Of a stretch of DNA of 64,000 nt, positions 8,573 to 18,303 are shown one piece after another. This DNA comes from Planctomycetota bacterium. GTDB taxonomy: Bacteria; Planctomycetota; PLA2. Within the stretch, counting starts at the first letter, position 1; every line of letters begins with the position of its first letter. The DNA lies in NCBI GenBank assembly GCA_021776785.1, contig JAJFFF010000024.1, positions 1-64,000 of the forward strand. The letters run 5' to 3'. The notes under the pieces were generated by a model. It did no database searches and had not been told where the DNA came from. It worked only from the letters and a program-made list of their open reading frames with translations. Both the position numbers and the translations under genes were made by a program.

Positions 8573-10693
8573 TCAACGGGGCGCGAATTTCATGTCGATC
8601 GTTTGTCCCGCGACGACGCGGACAAAACGAATCTGTTCGAACCCGTCGGTCCACAGCCGGACCGTGTAGCGGCCGGGTGCTAGGTCTTCGATCGTGCCGG
8701 ACGCGCCGGGGTCCGCGGCCGCGGCCGCAGCGAACGTTCGGTGTATGGAACCGAGATCACTGGACGCGATCTGGAGACCGAACTTCGTTCTTGTTTCGAG
8801 GTCGAGTGCGTAGGTGCGCGTCACGTTGCTCGGGCCATGCGTTACATCGATACGCCAGTCCTCGGGGCGCCACACTCCCGGCGGGTGGACCGCCAGGCGC
8901 AGGTGGCCGGCGCGACGCAATACGATCGGCTTGGTCAGATCGCGCGCCGTGGCGATGCCCATGCCGAGTGCCGAGACCTTAATCGGACTGGCGACGCGGC
9001 GTTGCGTCGTGAATGTTCCGTCGCGCGCCGAGATCGTTGTGCGCACGGAACCCTGGCCGAGGAGACTTTCGATTACGGCACCGGCGACAGGAGCACCGTC
9101 CTCGGTGACAACACGGCCCCGCTCCGGTGCTTGCAGGTGTTCTTGGACGGGATTGGGGATCGTGTATTCCCGGACCACACCCTCAGCGGGCACGTTCCAG
9201 GTCGCATCCAGCACCCTTCCGTCCGACGTTTGCAGCGAGAAGGCACCTGTTGGGTCGAGCCTCCACGCGACGACGCCGGGTTCGGGGTCGTTTGTTTCGA
9301 ACGCCGGCCCCTTGAGCTCCGCCAAGGACGTAGCGGACTTGCCGTTGGCGAACCGCATGCGCACTTTGCGAACGATGAGACCACGCATCTTGATGACGAC
9401 TGGCGCGTGGTCGGGCTCCGCCAGCGTCTGAATGCTCATCTCTGCGGGCGCGCGTTTGGCCGCGAAACTGTACGCCGATTCAGCACGCACGATAACGGTC
9501 GTGCCCGGTGGCACCGCCAGGCGGAGCGGCTGGATACCGTCTTCCCCCGTGGTCTCGGGCATGCCGAACGAGTTGGTGATGAACATTGCGTCCAACGACA
9601 GCGGCGCGTGCGGAAGGATCACGTTACCGCCGCGGCCTAGCCGTGCCCCGACGGGGCGCCATGCCGGCAGGCGCCATCGAACCAGGATCCAATCGAGCGG
9701 CGCGCCGTCTTCGCCGACGACTTTGACCCGCAGGTGCGACGAAACGATGGCTCCGTCGTCAATGCGTAAGACGACGCCCGTGACGTCTTGTTGTGGTTCC
9801 GGCGTGATCGCCACAGCCGCTGAACGCGCGCCTTCGTGAATCGCAAAAATGCGCAGAGTCTTGTGTTGTGGCAGTCGAACCCGGAAGCGGCCCAGTTTGT
9901 TTGCCGGCCCAATCTCGCCATAAGATCCACCGTAGCGTGACGGCAAAAACCCTTCCTCGGAACAGATCTGAGCGCCACTCGCAACCGTTCCATCGGCGGC
10001 CACCACGGTGCCCGAGGCATACACCGCGTGCCGCGCCACGATGCGAATGTTTTTGTCGCCGCTCAGCGCGCTTGCATCACCCGACACGTCGTCGCGTTGA
10101 ACGGTCAGGTAGATGCGCGCATACGGGAGCCTGTCGCAAGTGAAGCGTCCGTTCTCGTCGGTCTTGAGATCGCGGTTGGGAGCTTGCGGTCGCCCGAGCG
10201 GCACGAAGGAAACCGAAAGCTCAAGTGCACATCCCGCGAGCGGTTTCCCCAGTTCATCGACGACTACGCCCGCGATGTGTTGTTCGCGCTCCAACACGAT
10301 GCGCGTCGCAAACCCGGTGATCGTGAAGGCGGTGGCAAAACCCAGGGCGGACACCGTGGCTCCGACACCCCGCGGCAGCGGTTGCTCCGTCCGCCCGTCC
10401 GAGTTCGCGACGAACGTTCCCTTCTTGTCGTCCAGCACGATTTTCGCCGTGGGGATGGGGCGGCCGTTTTCGTCTACGACGAGGAAAGAGTCTGGCGGGG
10501 CCGTTGCCGTTTTTTCGTCGTGCGATTCGTTCGTCGCGGAAATGCCGCGCGATACCACCACGGGTGCCGCCTGGTTTCGAGACCGGCGTTGTGTGGCCGC
10601 CGTGTTCGCCTCGTCGTCATCGGTTAGCCACGCGGAGAACAACAGCACGATGGCGATGCACAACCCCACGACGACAACCGTGCGCGCTCTCAT
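8573..10693 (-). CDS. Membrane-anchored carboxypeptidase-regulatory-like repeat protein (paralogue 3 of 3)
   Basis: About 706 residues. An N-terminal membrane anchor (MRARTVVVVGLCIAIVLLF) is followed by a low-complexity linker and several CarboxypepD_reg/Cna-B-like beta sandwiches recognised by GVVVDELGKPLAG, GTVVAADGTVASGA and GRVVTEDGAPVAGAV. The C-terminal block (PGRYTVRLWTDGF to FAPR) is shared with the next two upstream genes. The start at 10693 overlaps the upstream stop by 4 bp (ATGA). It probably faces the periplasm or cell surface. Such repeats usually mediate protein or carbohydrate contacts; no enzyme domain is visible. Confidence 0.8.
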   Translation of the reverse strand: MRARTVVVVGLCIAIVLLFSAWLTDDDEANTAATQRRSRNQAAPVVVSRGISATNESHDEKTATAPPDSFLVVDENGRPIPTAKIVLDDKKGTFVANSDGRTEQPLPRGVGATVSALGFATAFTITGFATRIVLEREQHIAGVVVDELGKPLAGCALELSVSFVPLGRPQAPNRDLKTDENGRFTCDRLPYARIYLTVQRDDVSGDASALSGDKNIRIVARHAVYASGTVVAADGTVASGAQICSEEGFLPSRYGGSYGEIGPANKLGRFRVRLPQHKTLRIFAIHEGARSAAVAITPEPQQDVTGVVLRIDDGAIVSSHLRVKVVGEDGAPLDWILVRWRLPAWRPVGARLGRGGNVILPHAPLSLDAMFITNSFGMPETTGEDGIQPLRLAVPPGTTVIVRAESAYSFAAKRAPAEMSIQTLAEPDHAPVVIKMRGLIVRKVRMRFANGKSATSLAELKGPAFETNDPEPGVVAWRLDPTGAFSLQTSDGRVLDATWNVPAEGVVREYTIPNPVQEHLQAPERGRVVTEDGAPVAGAVIESLLGQGSVRTTISARDGTFTTQRRVASPIKVSALGMGIATARDLTKPIVLRRAGHLRLAVHPPGVWRPEDWRIDVTHGPSNVTRTYALDLETRTKFGLQIASSDLGSIHRTFAAAAAADPGASGTIEDLAPGRYTVRLWTDGFEQIRFVRVVAGQTIDMKFAPR

Positions 10694-12864
10694 CGCGGCA
10701 AGAACTCGGCGCGTGTCGTGTGGTGGGGTCGCACGCGGACGGTTTTTTTGATTGCGTAGCGGTCGGTCCAAAGTCGCAGTTGGTACGTGCCTGGACCGAC
10801 ATCGTCTAGAACGTGGCGCGCACCGGGTTCCAGCGTGTTTTGAGAAATCGGCATCGTGGGTTGCGCATCCAGAAACACGTTCTCCAGCTTATCCGGATCA
10901 TAAAACTCAAACCGACGTGCCCCGTCGGACCGGATGGCGTAGCGGTGACGGACGCCCGACGGGTGCGTGATGTCGAACTGCCAATCGCTATCGCGCCACG
11001 GAGCGGGCGGCGCGATGACGATTTCGAGTTTTCCCGGTCGTTGCAGCACGATCGGTTTTTTTGTGTCGCGCACGAAGACGCGACCGTAGCCGATCGCCGC
11101 GATCGCAAGCGGGTGGGCGGAGTTACTCTGCAACTGGAATGCGCCGTTTGGGCCCGTGAGCGCCATCGATAGGTCGGATTCGACGACGGCGCCACCGATG
11201 GGTTGGCCCCGGTCGTCCACCACCGTGCCGAATCGCGCCGCGAGCGCGGTCACGAGGGCCGCGTCTGTGGGAGCGGGCGGCAAAACGACCACGTCGGCGA
11301 TGGCTCCCTCGGCCGGGGGGCGCCAGTCCGCATCGACCACCACGATGTTTTCGCGAGAAACGCCGCTCTCGTACAGCAGCTGAAACGAACCTTCCGGATC
11401 GATTTCGAACCGCAAGACGTTCGCAGAGCGGTCCAGCTTTAGGTTGTAGGCCGGGCCCCAAACGACGAGCAGCTCCGTGGCGGGGCGCCCGTCTTCGTGT
11501 ACAGCGCGCAAAAAACACCGGCGCGCGCGGCGCAACGCCCACATGGTCGGATCGACTTCGGGCGTGTGCGTCGTTGTCAGGCGCAGCGTGCAGCGCGGAT
11601 GCACCGCCCGCCCCTCACGCACGACCGCCGCCGTGCTGAGCACAACAATCGTTCCGGGCGCGACCGGAAGACGGGCGTGATAGACACCGACCTCGTCCGC
11701 GTTCACAAATTCCCTCGGGAGAATGTCGAATCGATCCGAGCGATGTGTCGGTGGGATGAGCGCGGCCCCGTCGCCGCCGAGTCGAGTGGCGTTCGGCCTC
11801 CATGCGGGGAGCCGCCAGGTGATACCGACGTTCGGTACGGCGGCACCTTCTTCATCGACGGTGCGGACGCGCACGTACGAGTGCAACGAAGGCGTGGCTT
11901 CCAATCGCAACGTGACGTTCGTAGTCGTTTTTTCGGGGGCACGCTCCACGCGAACCGTCTGGGAGCGTTTCCCGTTCGCGACGCTCAGCAGCGTGATGGC
12001 GGTGGATGTTTCGCTCTCGATCGAGAACGCGCCCCGCTCGTCCGTCGTTGCAAGTGGGGCGCGGAACCTTCCATCCGTGTGGGGGACGCGCTGCGCCGCG
12101 TCGAAGACCGAAGCGCGCAGGACGGGTGCGCCCGTGTGGTCGAGCACCGTGCCGACGACAAACGTGCTCTTCCACACGACCAAACGGACGGCCTTGTCGC
12201 CCGCTACGGTTTCGACGGTGCCGTAGTGCCGCACCTTGTCGCGCGATCGAATGTGGACGCGCCCGTACGGCAACGCTCGGCACGTAAACGATCCGGTCGC
12301 GTCGGTGCGGAGGACTTGGTCCGGCCCACGCGATTCGCCCATGGTCACCAGCCCTGGTGCGACGACGAGGGGGAAGTTCGCTAGTCGTTCGCCGTTGCGG
12401 TTCACGACCACGCCGCTCACGATGTGTTCGGGTCGAAGCGTGACCGAGGGTTCGAACCGATCCAGCGCCGCGGTGGCATAGCCTGGCGCTTGCACGTGGA
12501 TTCGATCCAGCAACCCGTGCGTGCGGGTGCGCCAATCCGCGATCGAGAGCGTGAAGCCCCCGCCCTCATCGACATCGATCCAGGGGGTGATGGTGCCGTT
12601 ACGGAAGAAGCGGACGCGCGCCGTTGCCACGGGCTTTTCGTCCCGACCCAAAACGACCATGCGTTGCGTGTCGGCGTCATCCGACGACCCGACGCCCGCG
12701 GCGGGCTCTTGTTTGAGAGCGGGCGGCGGAGTCGGACTCCCCGTCGCGCGCCGCGCGGGAACCGCCGTACGACTCGGCTCGGAGGCCCATTCCCCTCGCG
12801 TCCAGGCAAGCGCGACCAGCGAAACGGCCCCGAGGAGAGCGAGCGTACGCCAACGCTTGTGCAT
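10690..12864 (-). CDS. Membrane-anchored carboxypeptidase-regulatory-like repeat protein (paralogue 2 of 3)
   Basis: About 724 residues, the same layout as its neighbours: a short basic N-terminus and anchor (MHKRWRTLALLGAVSLVAL), a Pro/Thr-rich linker, then beta-sandwich repeats opening with GVVVNRNGERLANF, GTVLDHTGAPVLRA and GTVVDDRGQPIGGA. The C-terminal module ends GPGTYQLRLWTDRY to FLPR. ATG 12864 is preferred because all paralogues have a short n-region before the anchor; ATG 12900 in frame is possible. It ends in a 4-bp overlap with the following paralogue. Function unknown. Confidence 0.8.
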   Translation of the reverse strand: MHKRWRTLALLGAVSLVALAWTRGEWASEPSRTAVPARRATGSPTPPPALKQEPAAGVGSSDDADTQRMVVLGRDEKPVATARVRFFRNGTITPWIDVDEGGGFTLSIADWRTRTHGLLDRIHVQAPGYATAALDRFEPSVTLRPEHIVSGVVVNRNGERLANFPLVVAPGLVTMGESRGPDQVLRTDATGSFTCRALPYGRVHIRSRDKVRHYGTVETVAGDKAVRLVVWKSTFVVGTVLDHTGAPVLRASVFDAAQRVPHTDGRFRAPLATTDERGAFSIESETSTAITLLSVANGKRSQTVRVERAPEKTTTNVTLRLEATPSLHSYVRVRTVDEEGAAVPNVGITWRLPAWRPNATRLGGDGAALIPPTHRSDRFDILPREFVNADEVGVYHARLPVAPGTIVVLSTAAVVREGRAVHPRCTLRLTTTHTPEVDPTMWALRRARRCFLRAVHEDGRPATELLVVWGPAYNLKLDRSANVLRFEIDPEGSFQLLYESGVSRENIVVVDADWRPPAEGAIADVVVLPPAPTDAALVTALAARFGTVVDDRGQPIGGAVVESDLSMALTGPNGAFQLQSNSAHPLAIAAIGYGRVFVRDTKKPIVLQRPGKLEIVIAPPAPWRDSDWQFDITHPSGVRHRYAIRSDGARRFEFYDPDKLENVFLDAQPTMPISQNTLEPGARHVLDDVGPGTYQLRLWTDRYAIKKTVRVRPHHTTRAEFLPR

Positions 12865-12955
12865 GCTGGCTTCTTGGACGCGCGCTCGACGTCGCTTCAT
12901 GGCATCCAGTTTGCCGACGCCGATCTCGTTTGTGTCACCGCTGTCATTGTCGCCG

Positions 12956-15136
12956 TTACCGGGGCGCGAACTCGACGCGTGTGGTCTTGCCCGCATGCAC
13001 CGTTATGGTCTTCACGATGCGAAAGCGGTCGGTGATGAGACGGAGCTCGTACTGTCCGGGGGCGAGGTCGTCGAGTGTGCCGCGCGCGCCCGGTTGCAGC
13101 GTTTCCGGAGCCACGATCGAATCATCCGCCACGAACGTCGTTCCAAATGGCCCCGGCTCGATGATCTCAAATCGGTCATCGTTCTCGCGGTTGATCGCAT
13201 GGGGATCCACGATCCCGGTGGGCCATACGACATCGAGGACCCAGTCGTCGCCGCGCCAGGCGGAGGGCGGACGCACAGAGATCGAGATCGAGCCCGGCGC
13301 CCGCAGCACGATCGGCTTCGACGTGTCGGTCACTCTTGTGCGCCCACAGCGCGGCGCTCGAACCGACAGCGGTGTCGTGGCTTGCTCCGTCTTCAATCGA
13401 AACTCGCCGTTGTGACCCGTCACGACCTCGCGAAAATCCGCAGCAACGACCGCGCCGACGATGGGTTCGCCTTGGGCGTCCACGACGCGGCCGCGGCGGG
13501 CATGGTTTTTCTTGTCGCTGTTTTGGCTCGTGCGGTTGGGCAATCGCACATCGATGACGCTCGATGCATCCGGCAACTTCCAATCGGGTTCGAACACGCG
13601 AATCGTTCCGTCGAACGCCGTGGCCAGTCGAAACGGGCCCTGCGGATCGAGATCGAGCGTCAGCAACTCCGATACCTCGTCCACCGTGTGATTAAAAGCA
13701 GGCCCGATAACCAAAAGATCGTCGGGCGCCAGCGTGCCGTCTTCATGCTGCACGCGAAACGACCGGCGCACGAGGTCAGGGATGACGATTTTGACCGCCG
13801 GTGTATCGGCGTCGGCTTGGCTGACGACGGACACCGTGCGCCGCGGATGGCGAACGGTATACGTTTCACCCGAAGTTTCGACGAGCCCCGTCGTGACGAG
13901 AATGCGTGTGCCGGGCGGTACGCGTATCGAGACGCGAAACTTTCCGTCCGTACCCGTTTCGAGCGTTCGATCACGGGGCCCCGACGTAAAGCAGCCCGTG
14001 ATCGCAAGTTCAATCGAGGAAGTGCGCGCAAGAGCGCGACCGGACTCCGCGCGGCGCGTGAGGGCCGGCAACCACGCGGGAAGCGCCCACGAGCACAAGA
14101 CGTCGGGAAGCGGCTCGCTGTGGCGATTGACCAGCTGCACGGCGACATACGACCGTGCGATGGGGGCGTCGCTGAGGCGCAGTGTGATGGGTCCGACGGT
14201 TTCTTCAGGCACAAGCGTGACGGGTTCGACCGCCGAAACGCGTCCCTGAAACGACGCGACGACAAAGGCGCGGGTCACGCCGTCGGCGTCGATCTCGAAC
14301 GAGCCGTCAGCCGCGGTCGTTTCCAGGCAAGCGAGTCCGGCGATGCCGGTCGGCCCCAAATTGGGTTTGGTTGACATGTAGACCGAGGCGTCTTCAACCG
14401 CCGCGCCGTTCGTGTCGACGACGTGGCCGCGCACCCGCGTCCGTCTCTGAACCGTAAGACGTGCGTCTTTGGTTCCCGCGACGACGTATGACGCCTCTCC
14501 GAAGTAGGTGCTGTCGTACGAGCTGATTCTGATCTGCCCAAAGGGAACACCGCGGCACGAAAACTTGCCGTGCGCGTCGGTTCGCACCTGCTCGTCGGGG
14601 CAGGAGTGCTGACCGGCGCCGAGAACGTGCACCGAAACCGCCACTCGGATGTTTGGCATCGGTTCGCCCTGTCGATTCACGACGATTCCCGCAACGCTGT
14701 AGTCACGCTTCATCGTGAGGTGCCGGACGGGTTTCGCAAGCGTCACCGTTGCATACCCCAGCGCACGTGCGACAAACTCGATATCGAGGTCCGCGTCGGC
14801 ATTGAGCTGCACGCGCCCTTGCGCGTCCGCGTGGAACACATCGAGGGAGCGCTTGCGGCGGCGCGTGACAACAACATCCACGATGGGGCGGCCCTTGACG
14901 TTGCGCACGTTCATGAGCACGCCGTCAGCCGGCGCTGGGTGTGTCGTCGCCTCGTCTACGTCGTCCACGTCGTCCGCGTGCTTCGGCGCGTCTCGCAACC
15001 GCTTCGCTGCGTGACGTGGGGTATCGACGCGTCGATCCACATCGCCTCGCGTGCCGTCGGTACTCTGCCATGCCCCAACAACGGCGAGGACGGCGGCGAC
15101 CGTCAGCCATGCTCTTCCTTGGATCCGGCGGCTCAT
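12956..15136 (-). CDS. Membrane-anchored carboxypeptidase-regulatory-like repeat protein (paralogue 1 of 3)
   Basis: About 726 residues and the first gene of the three-paralogue operon. The anchor is MSRRIQGRAWLTVAAVLAVV, followed by an Asp/Val-rich linker and beta-sandwich repeats at GIVVNRQGEPMPNI, GHVVDTNGAAVEDA and GRVVDAQGEPIVGA. The C-terminal block APGQYELRLITDRF to FAPR is clearly homologous to those of the two downstream genes, so the operon arose by tandem duplication. ATG 15136 was chosen because it places the anchor at the N-terminus. The protein is probably periplasmic or surface-exposed. Confidence 0.8.
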   Translation of the reverse strand: MSRRIQGRAWLTVAAVLAVVGAWQSTDGTRGDVDRRVDTPRHAAKRLRDAPKHADDVDDVDEATTHPAPADGVLMNVRNVKGRPIVDVVVTRRRKRSLDVFHADAQGRVQLNADADLDIEFVARALGYATVTLAKPVRHLTMKRDYSVAGIVVNRQGEPMPNIRVAVSVHVLGAGQHSCPDEQVRTDAHGKFSCRGVPFGQIRISSYDSTYFGEASYVVAGTKDARLTVQRRTRVRGHVVDTNGAAVEDASVYMSTKPNLGPTGIAGLACLETTAADGSFEIDADGVTRAFVVASFQGRVSAVEPVTLVPEETVGPITLRLSDAPIARSYVAVQLVNRHSEPLPDVLCSWALPAWLPALTRRAESGRALARTSSIELAITGCFTSGPRDRTLETGTDGKFRVSIRVPPGTRILVTTGLVETSGETYTVRHPRRTVSVVSQADADTPAVKIVIPDLVRRSFRVQHEDGTLAPDDLLVIGPAFNHTVDEVSELLTLDLDPQGPFRLATAFDGTIRVFEPDWKLPDASSVIDVRLPNRTSQNSDKKNHARRGRVVDAQGEPIVGAVVAADFREVVTGHNGEFRLKTEQATTPLSVRAPRCGRTRVTDTSKPIVLRAPGSISISVRPPSAWRGDDWVLDVVWPTGIVDPHAINRENDDRFEIIEPGPFGTTFVADDSIVAPETLQPGARGTLDDLAPGQYELRLITDRFRIVKTITVHAGKTTRVEFAPR

Positions 15137-15258
15137 CCCACGAAGTGTCGCACAGGCAGCGCGGCCGGGCGGGCGCCGATGGCGAGAATTTGACATTCCA
15201 GCGACCCGTCCCCTCGTCCTGTTTCATATACTCCGCCCGCAACGAAGAGGGAGAACTC

Positions 15259-15708
15259 ATGGGACGCACCACCGTAACGCGCACGATCAACGCTTCGACG
15301 GAGCGTGTTTTCGATACGATCGCGCACATCGAAAACTACTCCAAGGCCGTGCCGGAAATTGTCAAGGTCGAGCTCTTGTCCGAAACCAAACGCGGCGCGG
15401 GCACGCGCTTTCGTGAGACGCGCAAGATGGGCAAGCGCGAAGTCGCAAGCGTCCTGGAAGTGAGAGAGTACGCTCCGCACCAACGCGTGCGCATGGTGAG
15501 CGATCAAGGTGGCACGGTCTGGGATACGGTCTTTTCGATCGAACCGAGCGCCGACAACGCCGTCGAACTCAAGATGGTGATGGACGCCAACGCCTACAAG
15601 CTCATGGCCAAGATCTTCAATCCCATGATCAAGGGCATGATCAAGAAGTTCATCGAGAAAGACATGGACGCGGTCAAGGCGTACTGCGAAGACAGCGCGG
15701 GCCGCTAG
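15259..15708 (+). CDS. SRPBCC polyketide-cyclase-like protein
   Basis: 149 residues of the SRPBCC/START fold (Polyketide_cyc2 type): TVTRTINASTERVFDTIAHI at the N-terminus, a central strand VASVLEVREYAPHQRVRM and a long C-terminal helix containing MIKGMIKKFIEKDMDAVK. The ATG at 15259 is preceded by GAGGGAGA at 15247-15254. These proteins bind hydrophobic ligands; the ligand here is unknown. It is a single gene between two minus-strand operons. Confidence 0.85.
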   Translation: MGRTTVTRTINASTERVFDTIAHIENYSKAVPEIVKVELLSETKRGAGTRFRETRKMGKREVASVLEVREYAPHQRVRMVSDQGGTVWDTVFSIEPSADNAVELKMVMDANAYKLMAKIFNPMIKGMIKKFIEKDMDAVKAYCEDSAGR

Positions 15709-15717
15709 GCGCCCGCA

Positions 15718-16728
15718 TTACTTCGCCTTCTCGCCGTTGAGTTCGCGTTCCCACGCGACGAACGCAAAGCTATAGACGTCTGGGCGGAACTTGGCCCACT
15801 TGCCCAGGCTCTCCGGGATCTTGTATTTCGGCCAAGCGATGGCCGCGGGCGTTCCGGCCTTCACAGCCTTGCGCGCCGCCTGCTCCACATGGCGTAGCAT
15901 CTCGCGGTATTGCGTGAGCGATTTCTTGGTCGCGTTCGGCCCGTGGCCCGGCACGTAGATATCAAAGGCCTCGTCGATTAGGGTCGTCACCGCCGCGTCA
16001 AGATTGGTCGGGACCGCGTCGCCGTAGTACGGAAAGAGCTGGTTGAAATACAGATCGCCACACCAGATCGTGCGCGGGTTGTCGATCGAGATCGTGATGT
16101 CGCTTTGCGTGTGACCCATGCGCGGCGTCAACGTGACCGTGCGCCCGCCGAGATCGAGCACGGTCGGTTTTGTCGTGTCGCTGATCACGGCGTTCGGTAG
16201 ATGAAGCTGCCGTGTCTTGATGAGCGGCGCGTCACCCTCGGCGGCGGGCTTCTCTTTGTGCATCGCGAGTAACGAACCGCGCGTCGTTTGTGTCGCGACG
16301 ATGCTCGGCCCATCCGCGCCTCTTTGATAGCCCGCAAGACCGCCGGAGTGGTCGCCGTGGTAGTGGGTGAGCACCACATGCGTCGGATAGCGACCGGTCA
16401 ATTGTTTGGCGAGTTCGGATTGCCAGTGCGCGCCCTTCGGCGTGTTGAATCCCTCGATGACCAACACCGCGTCTTTGCCGGCAATGATCCCGCCGTTGGA
16501 AAACGTCGTCGGGTCCACGCCGCCGCCGGGCTGAAACGGCGTCGATGTCGCGCTCCAGACACCGTCCGCAAGCTTGCGGGCATACGCCCACGCTTCCTTT
16601 GCGACGTGTGGAAGTTCATCCTTAGCAAACGCGGAGCGCGTGAGCGCGGTTCCGGCCGCCAGCGCGTACGCGACGTAGCCTCCACAGCTAAGACCAAAAA
16701 AATCCCGGCGAGAGCAAGAGTTCGTCAT
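15718..16728 (-). CDS. Tat-exported metallo-beta-lactamase-fold hydrolase
   Basis: 336 residues. A twin-arginine signal (SRRDFFG, residues 6-12, with hydrophobic stretch to about residue 30) predicts export in folded, metal-loaded form. The MBL metal site is complete: THYHGDHSGG with His122, His124, Asp126 and His127, then GHTQSD, CGD and PGHG. Sequence style resembles the quinoprotein-relay/SoxH-like MBL proteins rather than true beta-lactamases, so the substrate is open. A monocistronic gene convergent with the SRPBCC gene. Confidence 0.88.
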   Translation of the reverse strand: MTNSCSRRDFFGLSCGGYVAYALAAGTALTRSAFAKDELPHVAKEAWAYARKLADGVWSATSTPFQPGGGVDPTTFSNGGIIAGKDAVLVIEGFNTPKGAHWQSELAKQLTGRYPTHVVLTHYHGDHSGGLAGYQRGADGPSIVATQTTRGSLLAMHKEKPAAEGDAPLIKTRQLHLPNAVISDTTKPTVLDLGGRTVTLTPRMGHTQSDITISIDNPRTIWCGDLYFNQLFPYYGDAVPTNLDAAVTTLIDEAFDIYVPGHGPNATKKSLTQYREMLRHVEQAARKAVKAGTPAAIAWPKYKIPESLGKWAKFRPDVYSFAFVAWERELNGEKAK

Positions 16729-16799
16729 GGACAGAGTGTACGCCGTGCGAGCGCGCTTGCGGCGCCGCGGTCTTTATCGCTACGCTTTGTCGCGGAGCG

Positions 16800-17555
16800 T
16801 TAGCGCTGTGCTTTGAGCATCGCGGTCATGGTCGCCTCAAGGTTGGCTGCGATTTTTTTGTGGCCATCCGCGTTGGGGTGGATGCCGTCCGGCAGGTTGA
16901 ATTCGGGATGGCCCGCCACGCCGGCCAGAAAAAACGGGACAAACTCCGATCCCGTGTCGTGGGCCACCTGCTTAAACAGCGCTTCAAATCCCTTGACGTA
17001 CGCCGCGCCGTAGTTGGGCGGCAGTTTCATGCCGAACAGCACCGGCGTTGCTTTTTTGTTCTTCACGCTCTGGATGATGGCGCGCAGGTTCTTGTCGATC
17101 TCTTGGAGCGGGATGCCGCGAAAACCATCGTTGGCGCCGAGTTGGATGACCACGATGGCCGGATCCTGCGCGAGCACCCAATCGGCGCGGCTTTTTCCCG
17201 CGGCGGTCGTGGCGCCACTGACACCGGCGTTGGTCAGCGCGAACGGCTGCCCCTTGCGCGCCAAGAGTCGCTGCAGCACGGCGGGGTACGCCTCGTCGGC
17301 GGCGAGGTGCAAGCCCGCCGTGATGGAGTCGCCTAAGAACACGATGCGCGGCGCGTCCGCGGGTATGTTCGGCGCGCGTTCGGCGGGCGTTTCGGGACCG
17401 GCCGCGGGCGCGCCGAGATCTTGCGGCGCGGGACGCTCGTCGCGGCGACAGGCGGGGAACAGGGCCAAGACCACGGCGCATAAGATCGCCGTGCGCGCGT
17501 TTGTCCAATGAATCGAAAGAAACTTGGTCGATCGGCCTCGATTGAATCCGTCCAT
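16800..17555 (-). CDS. tesA: SGNH/GDSL esterase lipoprotein, TesA-like
   Basis: 251 residues. The N-terminus has a hydrophobic segment ending LALFPAC, a plausible but imperfect lipobox with Cys as lipidation site. The SGNH hydrolase blocks are all present: FLGDSITAG (nucleophile Ser), NAGVSG (block II Gly), GANDGF (block III Asn) and DGIHPNADGHK (catalytic Asp and His). In Escherichia coli tesA is divergent from ybbA-ybbP, and exactly that arrangement is seen here. The expected activity is thioesterase/lysophospholipase in the periplasm. ATG 17555 was chosen because it precedes the signal peptide; longer frames overlap ybbA. Confidence 0.85.
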   Translation of the reverse strand: MDGFNRGRSTKFLSIHWTNARTAILCAVVLALFPACRRDERPAPQDLGAPAAGPETPAERAPNIPADAPRIVFLGDSITAGLHLAADEAYPAVLQRLLARKGQPFALTNAGVSGATTAAGKSRADWVLAQDPAIVVIQLGANDGFRGIPLQEIDKNLRAIIQSVKNKKATPVLFGMKLPPNYGAAYVKGFEALFKQVAHDTGSEFVPFFLAGVAGHPEFNLPDGIHPNADGHKKIAANLEATMTAMLKAQR

Positions 17556-17613
17556 CACCTTCAACCTTATACTCCAGCGTCCCTTACGCACGAAGTCAGC
17601 AAGGATCGTCTCC

Positions 17614-18303
17614 ATGTCCGTCCAACCCCGCGTCGAATGCCTCGGCCTCACCAAGTCGATGCCGTCCGGCGGCCGTTCCCTCACGATTCTCGACTCCATC
17701 GATCTGTCGGTGGACGCCGGCGACTTCGTGGCCATCGTGGGGCCATCCGGAAGCGGCAAGTCCACCCTGCTTGGGTTGATGGCCGGATTGGATCGACCGA
17801 CGTCCGGCAGTGTGCGGCTCGACGGTCAAGCGCTCGAAACCATGGATGAAGATGCGCTCGCGATTCTGCGCCGCCGCGACGTCGGGTTCGTGTTCCAAAA
17901 TTTCCAGCTACTGCAAAACCTGACGGCGTTGGAAAACGTCCTGTTGCCGCTTGAACTCGCGGGGCGTGACGGCGCGCGCGCGCACGCGACGGCGATGCTT
18001 GAGCGCGTTGGGCTCGGGGACCGCGGTCACCACTATCCGACGCAACTTTCCGGCGGTGAACAGCAGCGCGTGGCGCTGGCGCGGGCCTTCGCGCCGGGTC
18101 CCAAGATCTTGTTCGCGGACGAGCCCACCGGCAACTTGGATAGCGCCACGGGCAACGCGGCGCTCGAGTTGCTTCTGGAATGGCGCGCTCGTGACGGCGT
18201 GACACTGGTGCTGGTTACGCACGACATGTCGGTGGCGGCGCGAGCACGGCGTCGGATTCACTTGGAGTCCGGACGGATCGTGCGCGAGGAAACCGCCGCG
18301 TGA
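17614..18303 (+). CDS. ybbA: ABC transporter ATP-binding protein, YbbA/LolD-like
   Basis: 229 residues. Walker A GPSGSGKST at 43-51, Q-loop FVFQNFQLL, signature LSGGEQQR, Walker B ILFADEPTGNLD and the H-loop LVTHD are all intact. It belongs to the LolD/MacB-type class that works with FtsX-like permeases rather than classical importers. ATG 17614 follows AAGGAT at 17601-17606. The stop overlaps the permease start by 4 bp (GTGA). Together with the divergent tesA this reproduces the conserved tesA-ybbA-ybbP neighbourhood; the exported substrate is not established. Confidence 0.92.
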   Translation: MSVQPRVECLGLTKSMPSGGRSLTILDSIDLSVDAGDFVAIVGPSGSGKSTLLGLMAGLDRPTSGSVRLDGQALETMDEDALAILRRRDVGFVFQNFQLLQNLTALENVLLPLELAGRDGARAHATAMLERVGLGDRGHHYPTQLSGGEQQRVALARAFAPGPKILFADEPTGNLDSATGNAALELLLEWRARDGVTLVLVTHDMSVAARARRRIHLESGRIVREETAA

